DNA of 54,924 nucleotides from assembly GCA_020718065.1 (NCBI GenBank), contig DYDE01000006.1:1-54924 (forward strand). The letters are read 5' to 3'. The notes beneath the pieces are model-generated. The model did not search any database and was not told where the DNA came from. It worked only from the letters and a program-made list of their open reading frames with translations. This document shows positions 17,805-27,480 of the stretch, piece after piece (the first letter of the stretch is position 1; each line of letters starts with the position of its first letter). Both the position numbers and the translations under genes were made by a program. Origin of the DNA: Marinifilum sp. Its GTDB lineage: Bacteria > Bacteroidota > Bacteroidia > Bacteroidales > CG2-30-32-10.

Positions 17805-18677
17805 TTATTTTTTTATTACTTCAAACATTCTTTTTCCAATATCAGCAGGAGAATCTACTACAAAAACGCCACAATCTCTTAATATTTGTTTTTTAGCTTC
17901 AGCAGTATCGTTTTTTCCACCTATTATAGCTCCTGCGTGTCCCATTGTTCTGCCTTTTGGAGCAGTTGCCCCAGCTATAAAACTAACAACTGGTTTTTTA
18001 CTATTTTCCTTAATCCAATAAGCTGCATCAGCTTCCATATCACCGCCAATTTCTCCAATCATAACAATTCCCTCAGTAGCTGGGTCGTTCATAAATAATT
18101 GCACTGCATCTTTAATTGATGTTCCAATAATAGGATCTCCGCCAATACCTATTCCTGTGGATTGCCCAAGACCAATCTTTGTAATTTGATCAACTGCCTC
18201 GTAAGCCAAAGTGCCAGATCTGGAAACAATTCCTATTGTTCCTGGTTTATGAATGAAACCAGGCATAATTCCAACTTTTGCTTCTCCAGGAGTTATAATT
18301 CCGGGGCAATTTGGACCAATTAATCTACAATCTTTTGAAGATAGGTAATTTTTTACAATCACCATATCTTTTGTAGGAATTCCTTCTGTAATACATACAA
18401 TAAGTTTTATTCCTGCATCTGCAGATTCCATAATTGCATCTGCAGCATAAGCAGGAGGAACAAATATTAAGGAAACATTAGCCTTTGTTTTTTCAACTGC
18501 ATCAGTAACAGTATTAAAAACAGGGCGATCAAGATGCATAGTTCCCCCTTTGCCAGGAGTAACACCACCCACAACATTGGTGCCATATTCAATCATTTGT
18601 GAAGCATGAAAAGTTCCTTCAACACCTGTAAAACCTTGAATTATAATGCGAGATTGTTTGTTTACAAGAATACTCAT
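17805..18677 (-). CDS. sucD: Succinyl-CoA synthetase alpha subunit
   Basis: The 290-residue alpha subunit of the TCA-cycle enzyme that interconverts succinyl-CoA and succinate with nucleoside diphosphate phosphorylation. It shows the CoA-binding Rossmann start '[19 protein letters not shown]', the block '[20 protein letters not shown]', and the phospho-histidine loop GHAGAIIGG near residue 247. The beta subunit (sucC) is not adjacent, so the genes are split, as often happens in Bacteroidetes. A TACCTTTG box on the minus strand at 18694-18701 may be its -7 element; the leader would then be only about 10 nt. Confidence 0.96.
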   Translation of the reverse strand: MSILVNKQSRIIIQGFTGVEGTFHASQMIEYGTNVVGGVTPGKGGTMHLDRPVFNTVTDAVEKTKANVSLIFVPPAYAADAIMESADAGIKLIVCITEGIPTKDMVIVKNYLSSKDCRLIGPNCPGIITPGEAKVGIMPGFIHKPGTIGIVSRSGTLAYEAVDQITKIGLGQSTGIGIGGDPIIGTSIKDAVQLFMNDPATEGIVMIGEIGGDMEADAAYWIKENSKKPVVSFIAGATAPKGRTMGHAGAIIGGKNDTAEAKKQILRDCGVFVVDSPADIGKRMFEVIKK

Positions 18678-18748
18678 AATTTAAAATTATTTTCAAAGGT
18701 AAATTTTTATAATAATATATTAAAGTTAAATTTAGCTTATTAACAAAA

Positions 18749-18774
18749 AACCCTTTCAAATAAATGAAAGGGTT
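18749..18774 (-). terminator. Terminator after secDF
   Basis: A 10-bp stem (AACCCTTTCA facing TGAAAGGGTT) with a 6-nt loop. On the minus strand it is followed by a T-run, and it lies about 20 bp beyond the secDF stop codon. It separates secDF from sucD. Confidence 0.85.
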
Positions 18775-18793
18775 TTCAATAGAATATAAGAAT

Positions 18794-21700
18794 TTATTTT
18801 TTCTTCATAGGTAATGCAGCTTCTTTTTTTGCTTTTCTGCGTTCTTTCCACATAAGTAAATCGTAAGCAATTGGAGAAGCATTTAATACAGATGAATAAG
18901 TACCAACTGCAATACCAATAAGTAATGCAAATGTAAATCCTCTGATAACTTCACCACCAAATATAAACATTACAAGTAAAACCATAAATGTAATACCTGA
19001 AGTATTTAAAGTACGTCCTAATGTACTATTAATTGCCTCATTCATATTTGTTTTAAGATCTCTTTTTGGGTATAAAATGGTATATTCACGAATTCTGTCA
19101 AAGATAATAACCGAGTCCATAATAGAATAACCAATAATAGTAAGAATAGCTGCTATAAAATGTTGGTCAACATCCAGACTAAATGGTAGTATGCCATAGA
19201 ATAGTGAAAACACTGTAATTGTAATAAAAGTATCGTGGAATAGAGAAATTACACCACCAAGACCCCATTGCCATTTTTTAAATCGTATTGCAATATATAT
19301 AAAAATAATTAAAAGAGCAAACAATACAGCAAAATAGGAATTAACTAATAAACTGTATGCAATGGTAGGTTCAATTTTTTGAGAACTTAATTTACCTAAA
19401 GTTTTAGTTTCTGAATGTCCAAGAAAATCGTTTAATGAAATATTATTTGTATATAATGGTTTAAGTCCCTCGTATAATTTGGAATCTACAATAGAATCCG
19501 CAGCATTTGATTTATCTTTAATCATGAAAGATGTGGTAATCTTCACTTGATTACTAGGTCCAAATGTTTTTACTTCAGGCTCTGTACCATATACTTTTCC
19601 CAAAGCAATTCTAATATCATCAGTTCGAACTTCTTTGTCAAATCTTACAATATAAGATCTTCCTCCAAGAAAGTCAATACCATAACTTACTCCTCTGGTT
19701 GATAAAGAAACCATCCCAATTACAACAACAGATAATGAAATAACGTAATAAAATTTTCTAACCCCAATAAAATCTATATTGATTTTGGTAAGAAAACTTT
19801 TTGTCATTTTGTTCCATACGTTTATTTCTATATTTTTATCCATCATCCAGATAAAAATTAAACGGGTAATAAATATAGCACAGAACATTGAACTCAAGAT
19901 ACCAATGATTAATGTGGTAGCAAAGCCTTGTATAGGGCCAGAACCAAATATATAAAGCACAATTGCAGTTAATAAAGTAGTAACATTACTGTCAATAATA
20001 GAAGACATCGCATGTCGGTACCCATCATTGATAGCAAGTCTCATCCCTTTCCCTATTCTTATTTCCTCTCGAATTCGTTCATAGATAATTACGTTTTTAT
20101 CGACATCCATACCAAGAGTAAGAACAATACCAGCAATACCAGGTAAAGTTAGAACAGCTCCTAATGAAGCTAAGATTCCAAAAACAAAGAACATATTAAC
20201 AAATAGAGCGATGTTTGCAACCATTCCTGCTCTGTTATAATAAAAAATCATATATACCATAGTAAGTATAAAAGCTATGATAAATGACCACAAACCAGCA
20301 TTAATCGCTTCTTTTCCAAGAGTTGGTCCAACAACTTCTTCCTGTACAATACGGGCAGTTGCAGGAAGTTTTCCTGATTTAAGAACATTTGCTAAATCTT
20401 TTGCTTCTTCTAATGTAAATCCACCTGTAATTTGTGAAGATCCATTAGGAATTTCACTTTGAACTGTAGGATGAGAATATACAAAATTGTCAAGTACAAT
20501 TGCAATACTGCGTTTGTCTTGGCTTGCTATTGAAGTCATATCTTTCCATATACGAGCTCCTTCATTGTTCATTCTCATGGAAATCTCATTACCACCGTTT
20601 TGTCCAAAATCTTGGCGCGCATCGGTTACAACTTCACCAGTTAATTTTGGTTGGTTGCTGTTTTTAGGAAAACGCAATGCAACTAAACTAAGTGTAGTTA
20701 CACCTTCTCCTTCTGGTTTTATAGACCAAGCTAATTTTAAATCTCTTGGAAGTAATGATTTTACATAGCTTTCGTTTAACATTTTATTAACGATACTTGT
20801 ATCTCTAACTTCGCATTGACCTAAAACTGGGCCTCTCATTGGAATAACATTGCCTGCCTGATCTTTTGTTATAGAAGGTTTCAGGTAAAAGAATAATGGA
20901 TGATCTTTTACTGAATTTTCATTATTTTTTGTTAAGGAAGTAGAGTCTGTTTTGTTTGAAGCTTTGTCTATAAGTGAATTTGTTTTTGTAGTGTCGGTCT
21001 TCGTCTTAGTAATTGTGTCTTTAGAAATATTTATAGTATCTTTTTTTAAGGTATCAGTAACAAAAAAACGATCTTTAAGAACTTTATCAACTTGTACCAT
21101 ATAAGTGTACATTTCATGAAATTCATAAGTTTCCCAAAATTCGAGTTTAGCACTACCTTGCAATAGTTTACGAACACGTTCTGGCTCTTTTATACCTGGT
21201 AATTCAACAAGTATTCTGCCGGCAGTAGAAAGTTTTTGAATGTTTGGTTGAGTAACCCCAAAACGATCGATACGGGTTTTAAGAATGTTGTATGTTCTGT
21301 CAATTGCATCGTTTGATTCATCAGAAATCATCTTTAGAATCTCTTCATTATTAGGTTTACGATTTAAACTTTTTTCAAGTTCAGCAACTTTATTTTTCAT
21401 ACTGAATCCAAATATTGCCATTAATTGAGCATTTGGATCAACTTCTTTGAAAGACTCACCGAAAAGTGTTACAAAATCTTTGGTGCTGTTTTTTTGTTTT
21501 TCAATAGCCAGCGTCATCGCTTTATTAAATGTAACGTCTTTGCTATTACCCGATAAAGCTCTTATGATTTCAGGAACAGAGACTTCCAGAGTAACATTCA
21601 TACCACCTTTTAAGTCAAGACCTAAGTTTATTTCTCTTTGTTTACAATCTTTATAAGTGTATTTTCTTACCAAGATATTAAAAACAACCTCATTTTGCAT

Positions 21701-21931
21701 TGAGTCTATGTAGAATCTTTCTTTAGCCTTAGAAATAGAGTCGAAAAGAAATTGTTCTTTTGCCGGATTTCCATTAGATAAATTTTTAGCTAACAGTTTT
21801 ACCTCTTCGCTGTTGGCGTATTTTTTGGCATTGTTTTCAACTCTTGATGTAAATAAGCTGAATGATAGCTGATACAAACAGACCAGTGCAAATACAATAG
21901 CAAAAAATTTAATAGCACCTTTACTTTGCAT
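18794..21931 (-). CDS. secDF: Protein translocase subunit SecDF (fused SecD and SecF)
   Basis: A 1,045-residue inner-membrane protein that uses the proton gradient to pull proteins through SecYEG. An N-terminal membrane helix (8-25) is followed by the large SecD periplasmic region, which includes a Ser/Thr/Lys-rich insert at about 300-350. Five SecD helices begin near residue 545, with 'GIAGIVLTLGMDVDKNVIIYERIREE'-type sequence in which DxDKNV carries the key acidic residue. SecF starts near residue 700 ('GVSYGIDFLGGRSY') and has five more helices with 'SIMDSVIIFDRIRE'. Fusion of the two subunits is normal in Bacteroidetes. The protein ends in a basic Lys-rich tail. Confidence 0.96.
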   Translation of the reverse strand: MQSKGAIKFFAIVFALVCLYQLSFSLFTSRVENNAKKYANSEEVKLLAKNLSNGNPAKEQFLFDSISKAKERFYIDSMQNEVVFNILVRKYTYKDCKQREINLGLDLKGGMNVTLEVSVPEIIRALSGNSKDVTFNKAMTLAIEKQKNSTKDFVTLFGESFKEVDPNAQLMAIFGFSMKNKVAELEKSLNRKPNNEEILKMISDESNDAIDRTYNILKTRIDRFGVTQPNIQKLSTAGRILVELPGIKEPERVRKLLQGSAKLEFWETYEFHEMYTYMVQVDKVLKDRFFVTDTLKKDTINISKDTITKTKTDTTKTNSLIDKASNKTDSTSLTKNNENSVKDHPLFFYLKPSITKDQAGNVIPMRGPVLGQCEVRDTSIVNKMLNESYVKSLLPRDLKLAWSIKPEGEGVTTLSLVALRFPKNSNQPKLTGEVVTDARQDFGQNGGNEISMRMNNEGARIWKDMTSIASQDKRSIAIVLDNFVYSHPTVQSEIPNGSSQITGGFTLEEAKDLANVLKSGKLPATARIVQEEVVGPTLGKEAINAGLWSFIIAFILTMVYMIFYYNRAGMVANIALFVNMFFVFGILASLGAVLTLPGIAGIVLTLGMDVDKNVIIYERIREEIRIGKGMRLAINDGYRHAMSSIIDSNVTTLLTAIVLYIFGSGPIQGFATTLIIGILSSMFCAIFITRLIFIWMMDKNIEINVWNKMTKSFLTKINIDFIGVRKFYYVISLSVVVIGMVSLSTRGVSYGIDFLGGRSYIVRFDKEVRTDDIRIALGKVYGTEPEVKTFGPSNQVKITTSFMIKDKSNAADSIVDSKLYEGLKPLYTNNISLNDFLGHSETKTLGKLSSQKIEPTIAYSLLVNSYFAVLFALLIIFIYIAIRFKKWQWGLGGVISLFHDTFITITVFSLFYGILPFSLDVDQHFIAAILTIIGYSIMDSVIIFDRIREYTILYPKRDLKTNMNEAINSTLGRTLNTSGITFMVLLVMFIFGGEVIRGFTFALLIGIAVGTYSSVLNASPIAYDLLMWKERRKAKKEAALPMKKK

Positions 21932-21972
21932 ATCTTTTTTATTTTATTAAATTATTTTTAAATTTGAGGGTG

Positions 21973-22003
21973 CAAATATAGAATAACAAATGTTAATAAA
22001 CAA
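21973..22003 (-). promoter_or_regulatory. Bacteroidetes-type promoter of secDF
   Basis: Read on the minus strand, TTG (complement of 22001-22003) and TATATTTG (complement of 21973-21980) are separated by 20 bp. The predicted transcription start is near 21966, about 35 nt ahead of the ATG. Confidence 0.6.
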
Positions 22004-22143
22004 TTTTATCGGTTTTAAAAAGAAAAAAAAATATTATAAATACTTGAACCTATTGTAAATGTTAATAAATCAGGTATAATAATATATTTTCTTAATATAG
22101 ATGAAAAATACATTTTTAAATTTAATTTTTTAAAAAAAACAAA

Positions 22144-22409
22144 ATGGATAAAGTAATAATTCAAAAACTGACCAATGAAAAAATAAAAGAAATGAAAATG
22201 AATGGCCAATATGGGAAAAAGAAGTCTCAAAGTTTGATTGGGAATATTCCACTGATGAGGAATGCTTTATTATAGAAGGGGAAGTTAATGTAGAAACACT
22301 TGAAGGTATTTATAATATAAAAGCTGGTGATTTTGTAACATTTAAAAGTGGTTTAAAATGTATTTGGGAAATTAAAAATAAAATAAGGAAGCATTATAAT
22401 TCTAAATAA
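22144..22409 (+). pseudogene. EutQ-like cupin (Cupin_3/DUF861) gene broken by a one-base frameshift
   Basis: Reading from the ATG at 22144 gives MDKVIIQKLTNEKIKEMKMN and then leaves the frame, hitting a stop after 22 more codons. If one base is restored just before 22203, the reading continues as 'WPIWEKEVSKFDWEYSTDEE', then 'CFIIEGEVNVET', 'IKAGDFVTFKSGLKCIWEI' and 'RKHYNSK', stopping at 22409. This is the small single-domain cupin whose family signature is WPIW....FDWEY....Y(I/F)LEGEV....GD.VTFP.G..C.W.V....RKHY. The complete frame would encode about 89 residues, normal for the family. The function (possibly small-molecule binding) is unknown. A sequencing or assembly error cannot be excluded. 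The 3' end overlaps the convergent membrane-protein gene by 16 bp. Confidence 0.8.
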
Positions 22410-23122
22410 TTTGCTTTTTTATTGTTTAAATAAAATAATATGATCGCAGAGAAATGACATATTCCTCCTATTGAGAATAATACCCAATTGAAATATTGTG
22501 GAACATATTGACAAGCTTTTATTAAAACATTTTTACTTTCGGAAGTTTTGAATAAATCTGCAAAAGAAAAAAATTGCATCATAAAATGCAAGTAATCCTC
22601 TGTATAAGCACTAATTGTAATTAAAGAACCAATTATGAGCAATAGCCATTGTATTGCATTTATTTTTGCTTTTCCATATTTTTCGACAAAGTAAATAATA
22701 AAGAATGCAAGTGTTATCATAGTAAAAGAGTTAATGACTGGTGCAATCACAGGTCCAACCCATGTAAAGGGAATTAGAAAAAGTATATCCCATGTGAATA
22801 ATGAAAGCGGCCAGTCAATTAAAAATTTCAGAAAAATATAATAAAATATATCCCACACTGCAAAAGAGTAAATAAAAAAAGCAAATTTTTCTAAAGTAGT
22901 TCTTCCCACAAGAATTGCAATAGTAATTAGCATAATAATAGTAGCAAATTCTCTTAAAATTTCTGTTAAAGCTATGGTGTTACTTATTAATTTCATCGGA
23001 AAATCAAAACCACCCGGATAGTATAATTCTCTCAGGTAAACAACAACAGCACTTTCTAGAAAGGCCATAGCGATACTAAAAATACTAACAATTAGTATTG
23101 TCCTATAAATTTTTTTATGCAC
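22394..23122 (-). CDS. Hypothetical multi-pass membrane protein
   Basis: A 242-residue protein with about seven hydrophobic segments, at roughly 8-30, 55-73, 80-100, 105-135, 145-165, 170-180 and 215-235. The loop 'YYPGGFDFPMKLI' after the first helix and 'FTWVGPVIAPV' in the middle look conserved, but I do not recognise a family. It is the third gene of a tight same-strand group (universal stress protein, 26-residue-repeat protein, this gene) with gaps of 44 and 57 bp, so a role linked to those genes is possible. Its end overlaps the broken cupin gene on the opposite strand. Confidence 0.55.
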   Translation of the reverse strand: MHKKIYRTILIVSIFSIAMAFLESAVVVYLRELYYPGGFDFPMKLISNTIALTEILREFATIIMLITIAILVGRTTLEKFAFFIYSFAVWDIFYYIFLKFLIDWPLSLFTWDILFLIPFTWVGPVIAPVINSFTMITLAFFIIYFVEKYGKAKINAIQWLLLIIGSLITISAYTEDYLHFMMQFFSFADLFKTSESKNVLIKACQYVPQYFNWVLFSIGGICHFSAIILFYLNNKKANYLEL

Positions 23123-23179
23123 AATAAGAGGAGTTATTTAATAATACAGGATATAATTAAGCTTTTAAATAAACAAACT

Positions 23180-24022
23180 TTAAACTTCTTTAACAATTTC
23201 GCCTAATTCTTCGAGTTTTTGAGCTGTTTTTCTTTTTACATATCTATCATCAACTGATTTCAGGATGTCGTATAGAATTTTTTTATCTTCAATTCGTTTA
23301 ATTGCATTTTTTCTGACTTCAATATCTTCTTCATTTTTTACGATAGTTGCTAATATATTTTGGTCTTCAATTTTAGCAACAGCTTCTTTTCTTACATAGT
23401 AATCAGGGTCGTTGAAAGCAATAGATTTAATTGTTTCTTGATTTGTTAATAGATGAACAGCTATTCCGCGAACGAAATAATCAGTATCGTTTTTTGCAAT
23501 GTTTTCAAGTGTTGGTTGATCAGTTATTTTTTTTAATGCATCTGCACGTAAATAAAAGTCAGGTGAGTTTTTTGCTAATTCAATCAAAAGGTTTTGATCG
23601 GTTATGGCATTAACAGCTAAAGACTTAATGTCTTTATCCTGAGCCGTTTTGGCTACATTGAATAAGCAATCCTGATTTGTAATTCTTTGTATCGCTTCTT
23701 TGCATAAATAAAAATCTTCATTATTATTCATAGCAATAGCGCATAAAGCATCAGGTGCTGAAACTTTTTTTATTGCCGCCATTTTAACATAGTAATCTTT
23801 ATCGTGTTGAGCGATATTTGTAAGAACTTCTTGATTTGATATTTTTTCGACAGCAGTTTGTCTTACATAATAATCTTTGTCATTTTGGGCAATTGTGATT
23901 AATGTATTTTCATCTTCAATTAATCTAATAGCATCAGCTCTGCTAAAATAATCGGTTGAAGTAAGGGCGATATTAATTAGTTCTTGTTGGTTAAGAGAAC
24001 TAAGGTTTTTGGTCGCAATCAT
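23180..24022 (-). CDS. HEAT/LRV-like 26-residue repeat protein
   Basis: The 280-residue protein consists almost wholly of about ten tandem repeats of 26 residues with the pattern (I)xDQxxLxxIAxNDxDYYVRxxAVxKI. This is a two-helix alpha-solenoid unit shorter than a classic HEAT repeat and close to leucine-rich-variant repeats. The surface-exposed 'NDxDYYVR' is strongly conserved between units, suggesting a repetitive binding face. There is no signal peptide, so it should be cytoplasmic and act as a scaffold for protein contacts. It lies 44 bp downstream of a universal stress protein gene and 57 bp upstream of a membrane protein gene, probably in one operon. The partner is unknown. Confidence 0.7.
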   Translation of the reverse strand: MIATKNLSSLNQQELINIALTSTDYFSRADAIRLIEDENTLITIAQNDKDYYVRQTAVEKISNQEVLTNIAQHDKDYYVKMAAIKKVSAPDALCAIAMNNNEDFYLCKEAIQRITNQDCLFNVAKTAQDKDIKSLAVNAITDQNLLIELAKNSPDFYLRADALKKITDQPTLENIAKNDTDYFVRGIAVHLLTNQETIKSIAFNDPDYYVRKEAVAKIEDQNILATIVKNEEDIEVRKNAIKRIEDKKILYDILKSVDDRYVKRKTAQKLEELGEIVKEV

Positions 24023-24066
24023 TATTTTTTTTATTTAAATTGTGAATATTGGTTTAATTAATTTGG

Positions 24067-24963
24067 TTAGGCAATTGTTGTGTAATTTTCAGGATTTATG
24101 CACATAACAGGAATCTTATTGGGGTTAAAAATAATTTTCTCTATGGCTGAAACTTTCATAAATCCGGGAACAAATTTATTTGATTCATTAATAATTAATA
24201 AAAGATCGGCATTTATATCACCTGCATAGGTTATTACTTCTCCAACAAATTCATTTTTATTGCAAGCAATCGTTTTTTCAGTATAATTGATTTCTTTTTT
24301 GTCAAATAATTCTTTTATTAAAGTTACATTTTTAAGAATTTGTTGACGATATTTTGTTTGTGTGTTTAAAGATACAAGGTGTACAGTTGAATTAAAATGT
24401 TTGGCTAGTCTTGCTGCCCATTTAACTTTTTGTATGGAGTTAGCTGTAATATCAATTGGGGCTACAATATTTTCATATCCTTTACCAAATGGTCGTTTTT
24501 GAACTACAATAACAGGAACAGGCGAATTACTTATTACTTTGAGAATATAACTTCCAATAATATGCTGCATCCCTTTTTTCCCATGTGTTCCAATTATTAT
24601 AAAACTTGCACCTGTCTCTTTTGCAGCATCTCCAATTGTATTGTATATATCATTGTTTTCTCTTATAATATAATCAATATCAACATTGTATTGTATTTTC
24701 TTATCTAATGTGATTTCAGTTATTTTTTTATTGATGGCTTCTTCTAAAAATGTTTCATCTTTTAAATAAGATTTATTAATATCTTTATTAATAAGGTGTA
24801 ATAAACAAATTTTATAATCAGACCACTTTGCTGTTCCTATAGCATGTTGAACTGCAAAATCGGCTACTTCTGAAAAATCAAAAGGAACTAAAACCAAATT
24901 ATTATTATCCATTACTCTGTTTATTTTAATTTCTCCCATCTGCATTAGTTTTGGTTTGTTCAT
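24067..24963 (-). CDS. Tandem-domain universal stress protein (UspA family)
   Basis: A 298-residue protein with two Usp domains. The first (about 18-155) contains 'NLVLVPFDFSEVADFAVQHA' and the nucleotide-binding signature G-x2-G-x9-GS in 'GTHGKKGMQHIIGS', implying ATP binding. The second (about 160-295) keeps 'ENIVAPIDITANSIQKVKWA' but its corresponding signature is degraded, so only the first half is likely to bind nucleotide. The translation start is uncertain: an internal ATG at codon 18 (24912) would give the usual short lead into the first strand. It is the first gene of the apparent three-gene operon running left to 22394. Confidence 0.88.
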   Translation of the reverse strand: MNKPKLMQMGEIKINRVMDNNNLVLVPFDFSEVADFAVQHAIGTAKWSDYKICLLHLINKDINKSYLKDETFLEEAINKKITEITLDKKIQYNVDIDYIIRENNDIYNTIGDAAKETGASFIIIGTHGKKGMQHIIGSYILKVISNSPVPVIVVQKRPFGKGYENIVAPIDITANSIQKVKWAARLAKHFNSTVHLVSLNTQTKYRQQILKNVTLIKELFDKKEINYTEKTIACNKNEFVGEVITYAGDINADLLLIINESNKFVPGFMKVSAIEKIIFNPNKIPVMCINPENYTTIA

Positions 24964-25156
24964 TCGTTTTCAAAATTAACATAACAAACCTACATATTTT
25001 TTTTTATAAATACAACTACTTATTTTTTATTTTAGTAAACTAATAATAATTCATTGATAAACTACTCATTTAATCTAATGTTTTCAGCTAATTTTAAAAT
25101 AAAAATATGTACATTCATTTAATTTATAATTTTGTGTTTCATTAAAGTATATAAAA

Positions 25157-26428
25157 TTGGTAAGGAATATTAAAGAACATGATGCTTATGCAGTATTGCG
25201 TTTGAAAGATTTTAGATTGTTTATTTTGGGTCGTTTTTTTCTAACGATTGCAATACAAATGCAATCTGTTATTGTTGGCTGGCAAATATATGAACAAACA
25301 CATGATGCATTATCTTTAGGATTAATCGGATTGGCTGAAGCAATCCCTTTTTTATGTGTTGCCTTATTTGCTGGTCATGTGGCTGATGTGGTAAATCGTA
25401 AAAAAATTATTATTGCCACTGTTGTGTTTTATTTTTTTGGAGCAGTAGCTTTATTTTTGCTTAGTTATAAGTTTACTTCAGTTTTTCAACATTTAGGTAG
25501 TTTGCCAATATATGGAGTGGTTTTTTTAACAGGAATAGCCAGAGGGTTTCATTACCCGGCTCAGGCAGCATTTATGGCTCAAATTGTCCCAAGAAAACTA
25601 TATGCCAATTCATCCACGTGGAATAGTACAATATGGCATATTGCTGCTATTTCCGGACCAGCATTGGGAGGTTTGTTTTATGGTTTTTTTGGTATTGATA
25701 TTGCTTATTTTACTGTTGTTTGTTTTGTTATCTTAAGCTTTATCTTATTTGCAGTTGTTAAAAATATAGATCTACCAGCTAAGGAAGAAAATGAATCTTT
25801 GTTTCGTAGTTTAACATCAGGTGTTATATTTGTTTTTAAAAATCAAATTATTTTAGGAGCGATGACATTGGATATGTTTGCTGTTTTATTTGGTGGTGCT
25901 GTTGCTCTTTTACCAATATTTGCAGGAGAAGTTTTGAAAGTAGGTCCGGAAGGACTTGGCTTTCTTAGGGCTGCTCCTGCTGCTGGCGCTGTTCTGATGG
26001 CATTAATTCTTGCATTTAAGCCACCTTTGAAACATGCAGGTTATAATTTATTAATAGGGGTATGTGGTTTTGGAATAAGTATTATTATTTTTGCCATTTC
26101 TTCTAATTTTTATTTATCATTATTTTTGTTAGCATTAAGTGGAATGTTCGATAATATAAGTGTTATATTAAGAAATACAATTATGCAATTGTTTACTCCC
26201 GATAATATGAGGGGAAGGGTTGCTTCGGTCAACAGCATTTTTATTGGGTCTTCTAACGAAATTGGTTCTTTTGAATCAGGGCTTGCTGCTAAACTATTAG
26301 GACTGATACCTTCTGTTATTTTTGGTGGAAGTATGACTGTGTTAATAGCTTTATCCACATTTAAGTTTGCACCTAACCTGAGGAAATTAAATTTACAAGC
26401 TTATATTAAAGAAAGGGAAGGGAAATAA
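25157..26428 (+). CDS. MFS transporter (EntS/MFS_3-like)
   Basis: A 423-residue major-facilitator transporter with about 11-12 membrane helices. The motif between helices 2 and 3 is 'GHVADVVNRKKII', matching the MFS G-x3-D-x2-R-K/R pattern, and 'GIARGFHYPAQAAFMAQIVP' with 'NSSTWNSTIWHIAAISGPALGG' places it in the EntS-like exporter branch. The second half has 'RGRVASVNSIFIGSSNEIGSF'. The start is a TTG at 25157, since no ATG occurs before the first helix. A TAATTTTG box at 25127-25134 could be the -7 element. It is monocistronic by context; the substrate is unknown. Confidence 0.88.
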   Translation: MVRNIKEHDAYAVLRLKDFRLFILGRFFLTIAIQMQSVIVGWQIYEQTHDALSLGLIGLAEAIPFLCVALFAGHVADVVNRKKIIIATVVFYFFGAVALFLLSYKFTSVFQHLGSLPIYGVVFLTGIARGFHYPAQAAFMAQIVPRKLYANSSTWNSTIWHIAAISGPALGGLFYGFFGIDIAYFTVVCFVILSFILFAVVKNIDLPAKEENESLFRSLTSGVIFVFKNQIILGAMTLDMFAVLFGGAVALLPIFAGEVLKVGPEGLGFLRAAPAAGAVLMALILAFKPPLKHAGYNLLIGVCGFGISIIIFAISSNFYLSLFLLALSGMFDNISVILRNTIMQLFTPDNMRGRVASVNSIFIGSSNEIGSFESGLAAKLLGLIPSVIFGGSMTVLIALSTFKFAPNLRKLNLQAYIKEREGK

Positions 26429-26433
26429 TTATA

Positions 26434-26486
26434 CAATAACAATTAACATGTTTTCTTTTTGATTAAATTTTTGTAATTGTTTATTG
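26434..26486. terminator. Possible hairpin between convergent genes
   Basis: CAATAACAATTA at 26434-26445 faces TAATTGTTTATTG at 26474-26486, pairing with a single bulged base around a ~28-nt loop that contains T-runs. It lies between the convergent MFS and LOG-family genes. There is no clear U-tract after the stem, so terminator function is uncertain. Confidence 0.35.
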
Positions 26487-26495
26487 GTAATGTAA

Positions 26496-27209
26496 TTAGA
26501 AATTTGGTTTTAAAGAATATTTATTATAAAAATCTTCAATACATTTAGTAGCTTCATCAGCAGTATCAACACACACAATAAGATCAAGGTCCTCTGGGCT
26601 AACATTTTTTTCTTCTAATAGAGCGCTTTTAATCCATTCGAGCAGTCCGCTCCAGTAGCTTTTTTGCATAAGAACAATAGGGAAACGAGCAATTTTCTCA
26701 GTTTGTATGAGGGTAAGTGCTTCAAATAATTCATCTAATGTGCCAAAACCGCCTGGTAAAACTATAAAGCCTTGAGAATATTTCATAAACATTACTTTGC
26801 GAACAAAGAAATAATCAAAAGCCAATAGTTTGTCTGAATCAATAAAAGGATTAGAGCTTTGTTCAAATGGAAGTTTTATATTTAGACCCACAGAACGACC
26901 ATTTGCATAATGTGCTCCTTTATTGGCTGCTTCCATTATACCAGGTCCTCCACCGGTAATTATTCCAAAACCTGCTTTGGTTAGTTTATAAGCTACTTCT
27001 TCTGCCAGTTTGTAATAAGGATGTTGAGTTTTTGTTCTTGCAGATCCAAAAATTGTCACACAAGGACCTATAATAGCCATTTTTTCAAAACCTTCTACAA
27101 ACTCTGCCATTATCTTGAATATCTGCCACGAATCTGAAGTCTTTATCTCATGCCATTCCTTTGGGGTTAATGCTTCTCTTATTTTATCTTCATCATTAAA
27201 ACTTCTCAT
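26496..27209 (-). CDS. LOG-family (TIGR00730) Rossmann-fold protein
   Basis: A 237-residue member of the LOG/lysine-decarboxylase-like family, whose characterised members release cytokinin-type bases from nucleoside 5'-monophosphates or act as nucleotide phosphoribohydrolases. The two diagnostic motifs are present: 'GGGPGIMEAANKGA' at about 84-97 and PGGFGTLDE in the second half. It has an N-terminal extension of about 45 residues, common in the longer Bacteroidetes form. It is a single gene with no functional neighbour. The physiological substrate in bacteria of this kind is not established. Confidence 0.9.
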   Translation of the reverse strand: MRSFNDEDKIREALTPKEWHEIKTSDSWQIFKIMAEFVEGFEKMAIIGPCVTIFGSARTKTQHPYYKLAEEVAYKLTKAGFGIITGGGPGIMEAANKGAHYANGRSVGLNIKLPFEQSSNPFIDSDKLLAFDYFFVRKVMFMKYSQGFIVLPGGFGTLDELFEALTLIQTEKIARFPIVLMQKSYWSGLLEWIKSALLEEKNVSPEDLDLIVCVDTADEATKCIEDFYNKYSLKPNF

Positions 27210-27480
27210 ATATCCTTTATATTTTATTAACTCATTCTTTTAAAAATTATGTAAAAATAAAGAATATTTAGTTTGTAGTAAATTTTTTAATCAAATAATT
27301 CATTTCATAAAAACTATGAAATACTTATCTTTCTATTGTTAGAAACAATATCGCAGCTTATGGCTGTTATAATTAAAAATAGAGCTTATCGAAAATCAAT
27401 TGCATTTATAGATAATACAGGTAAAAAATAGAATACAGAAACTTCACCAAAATAAATTTTCAGTTTTACTTTTGATGATT

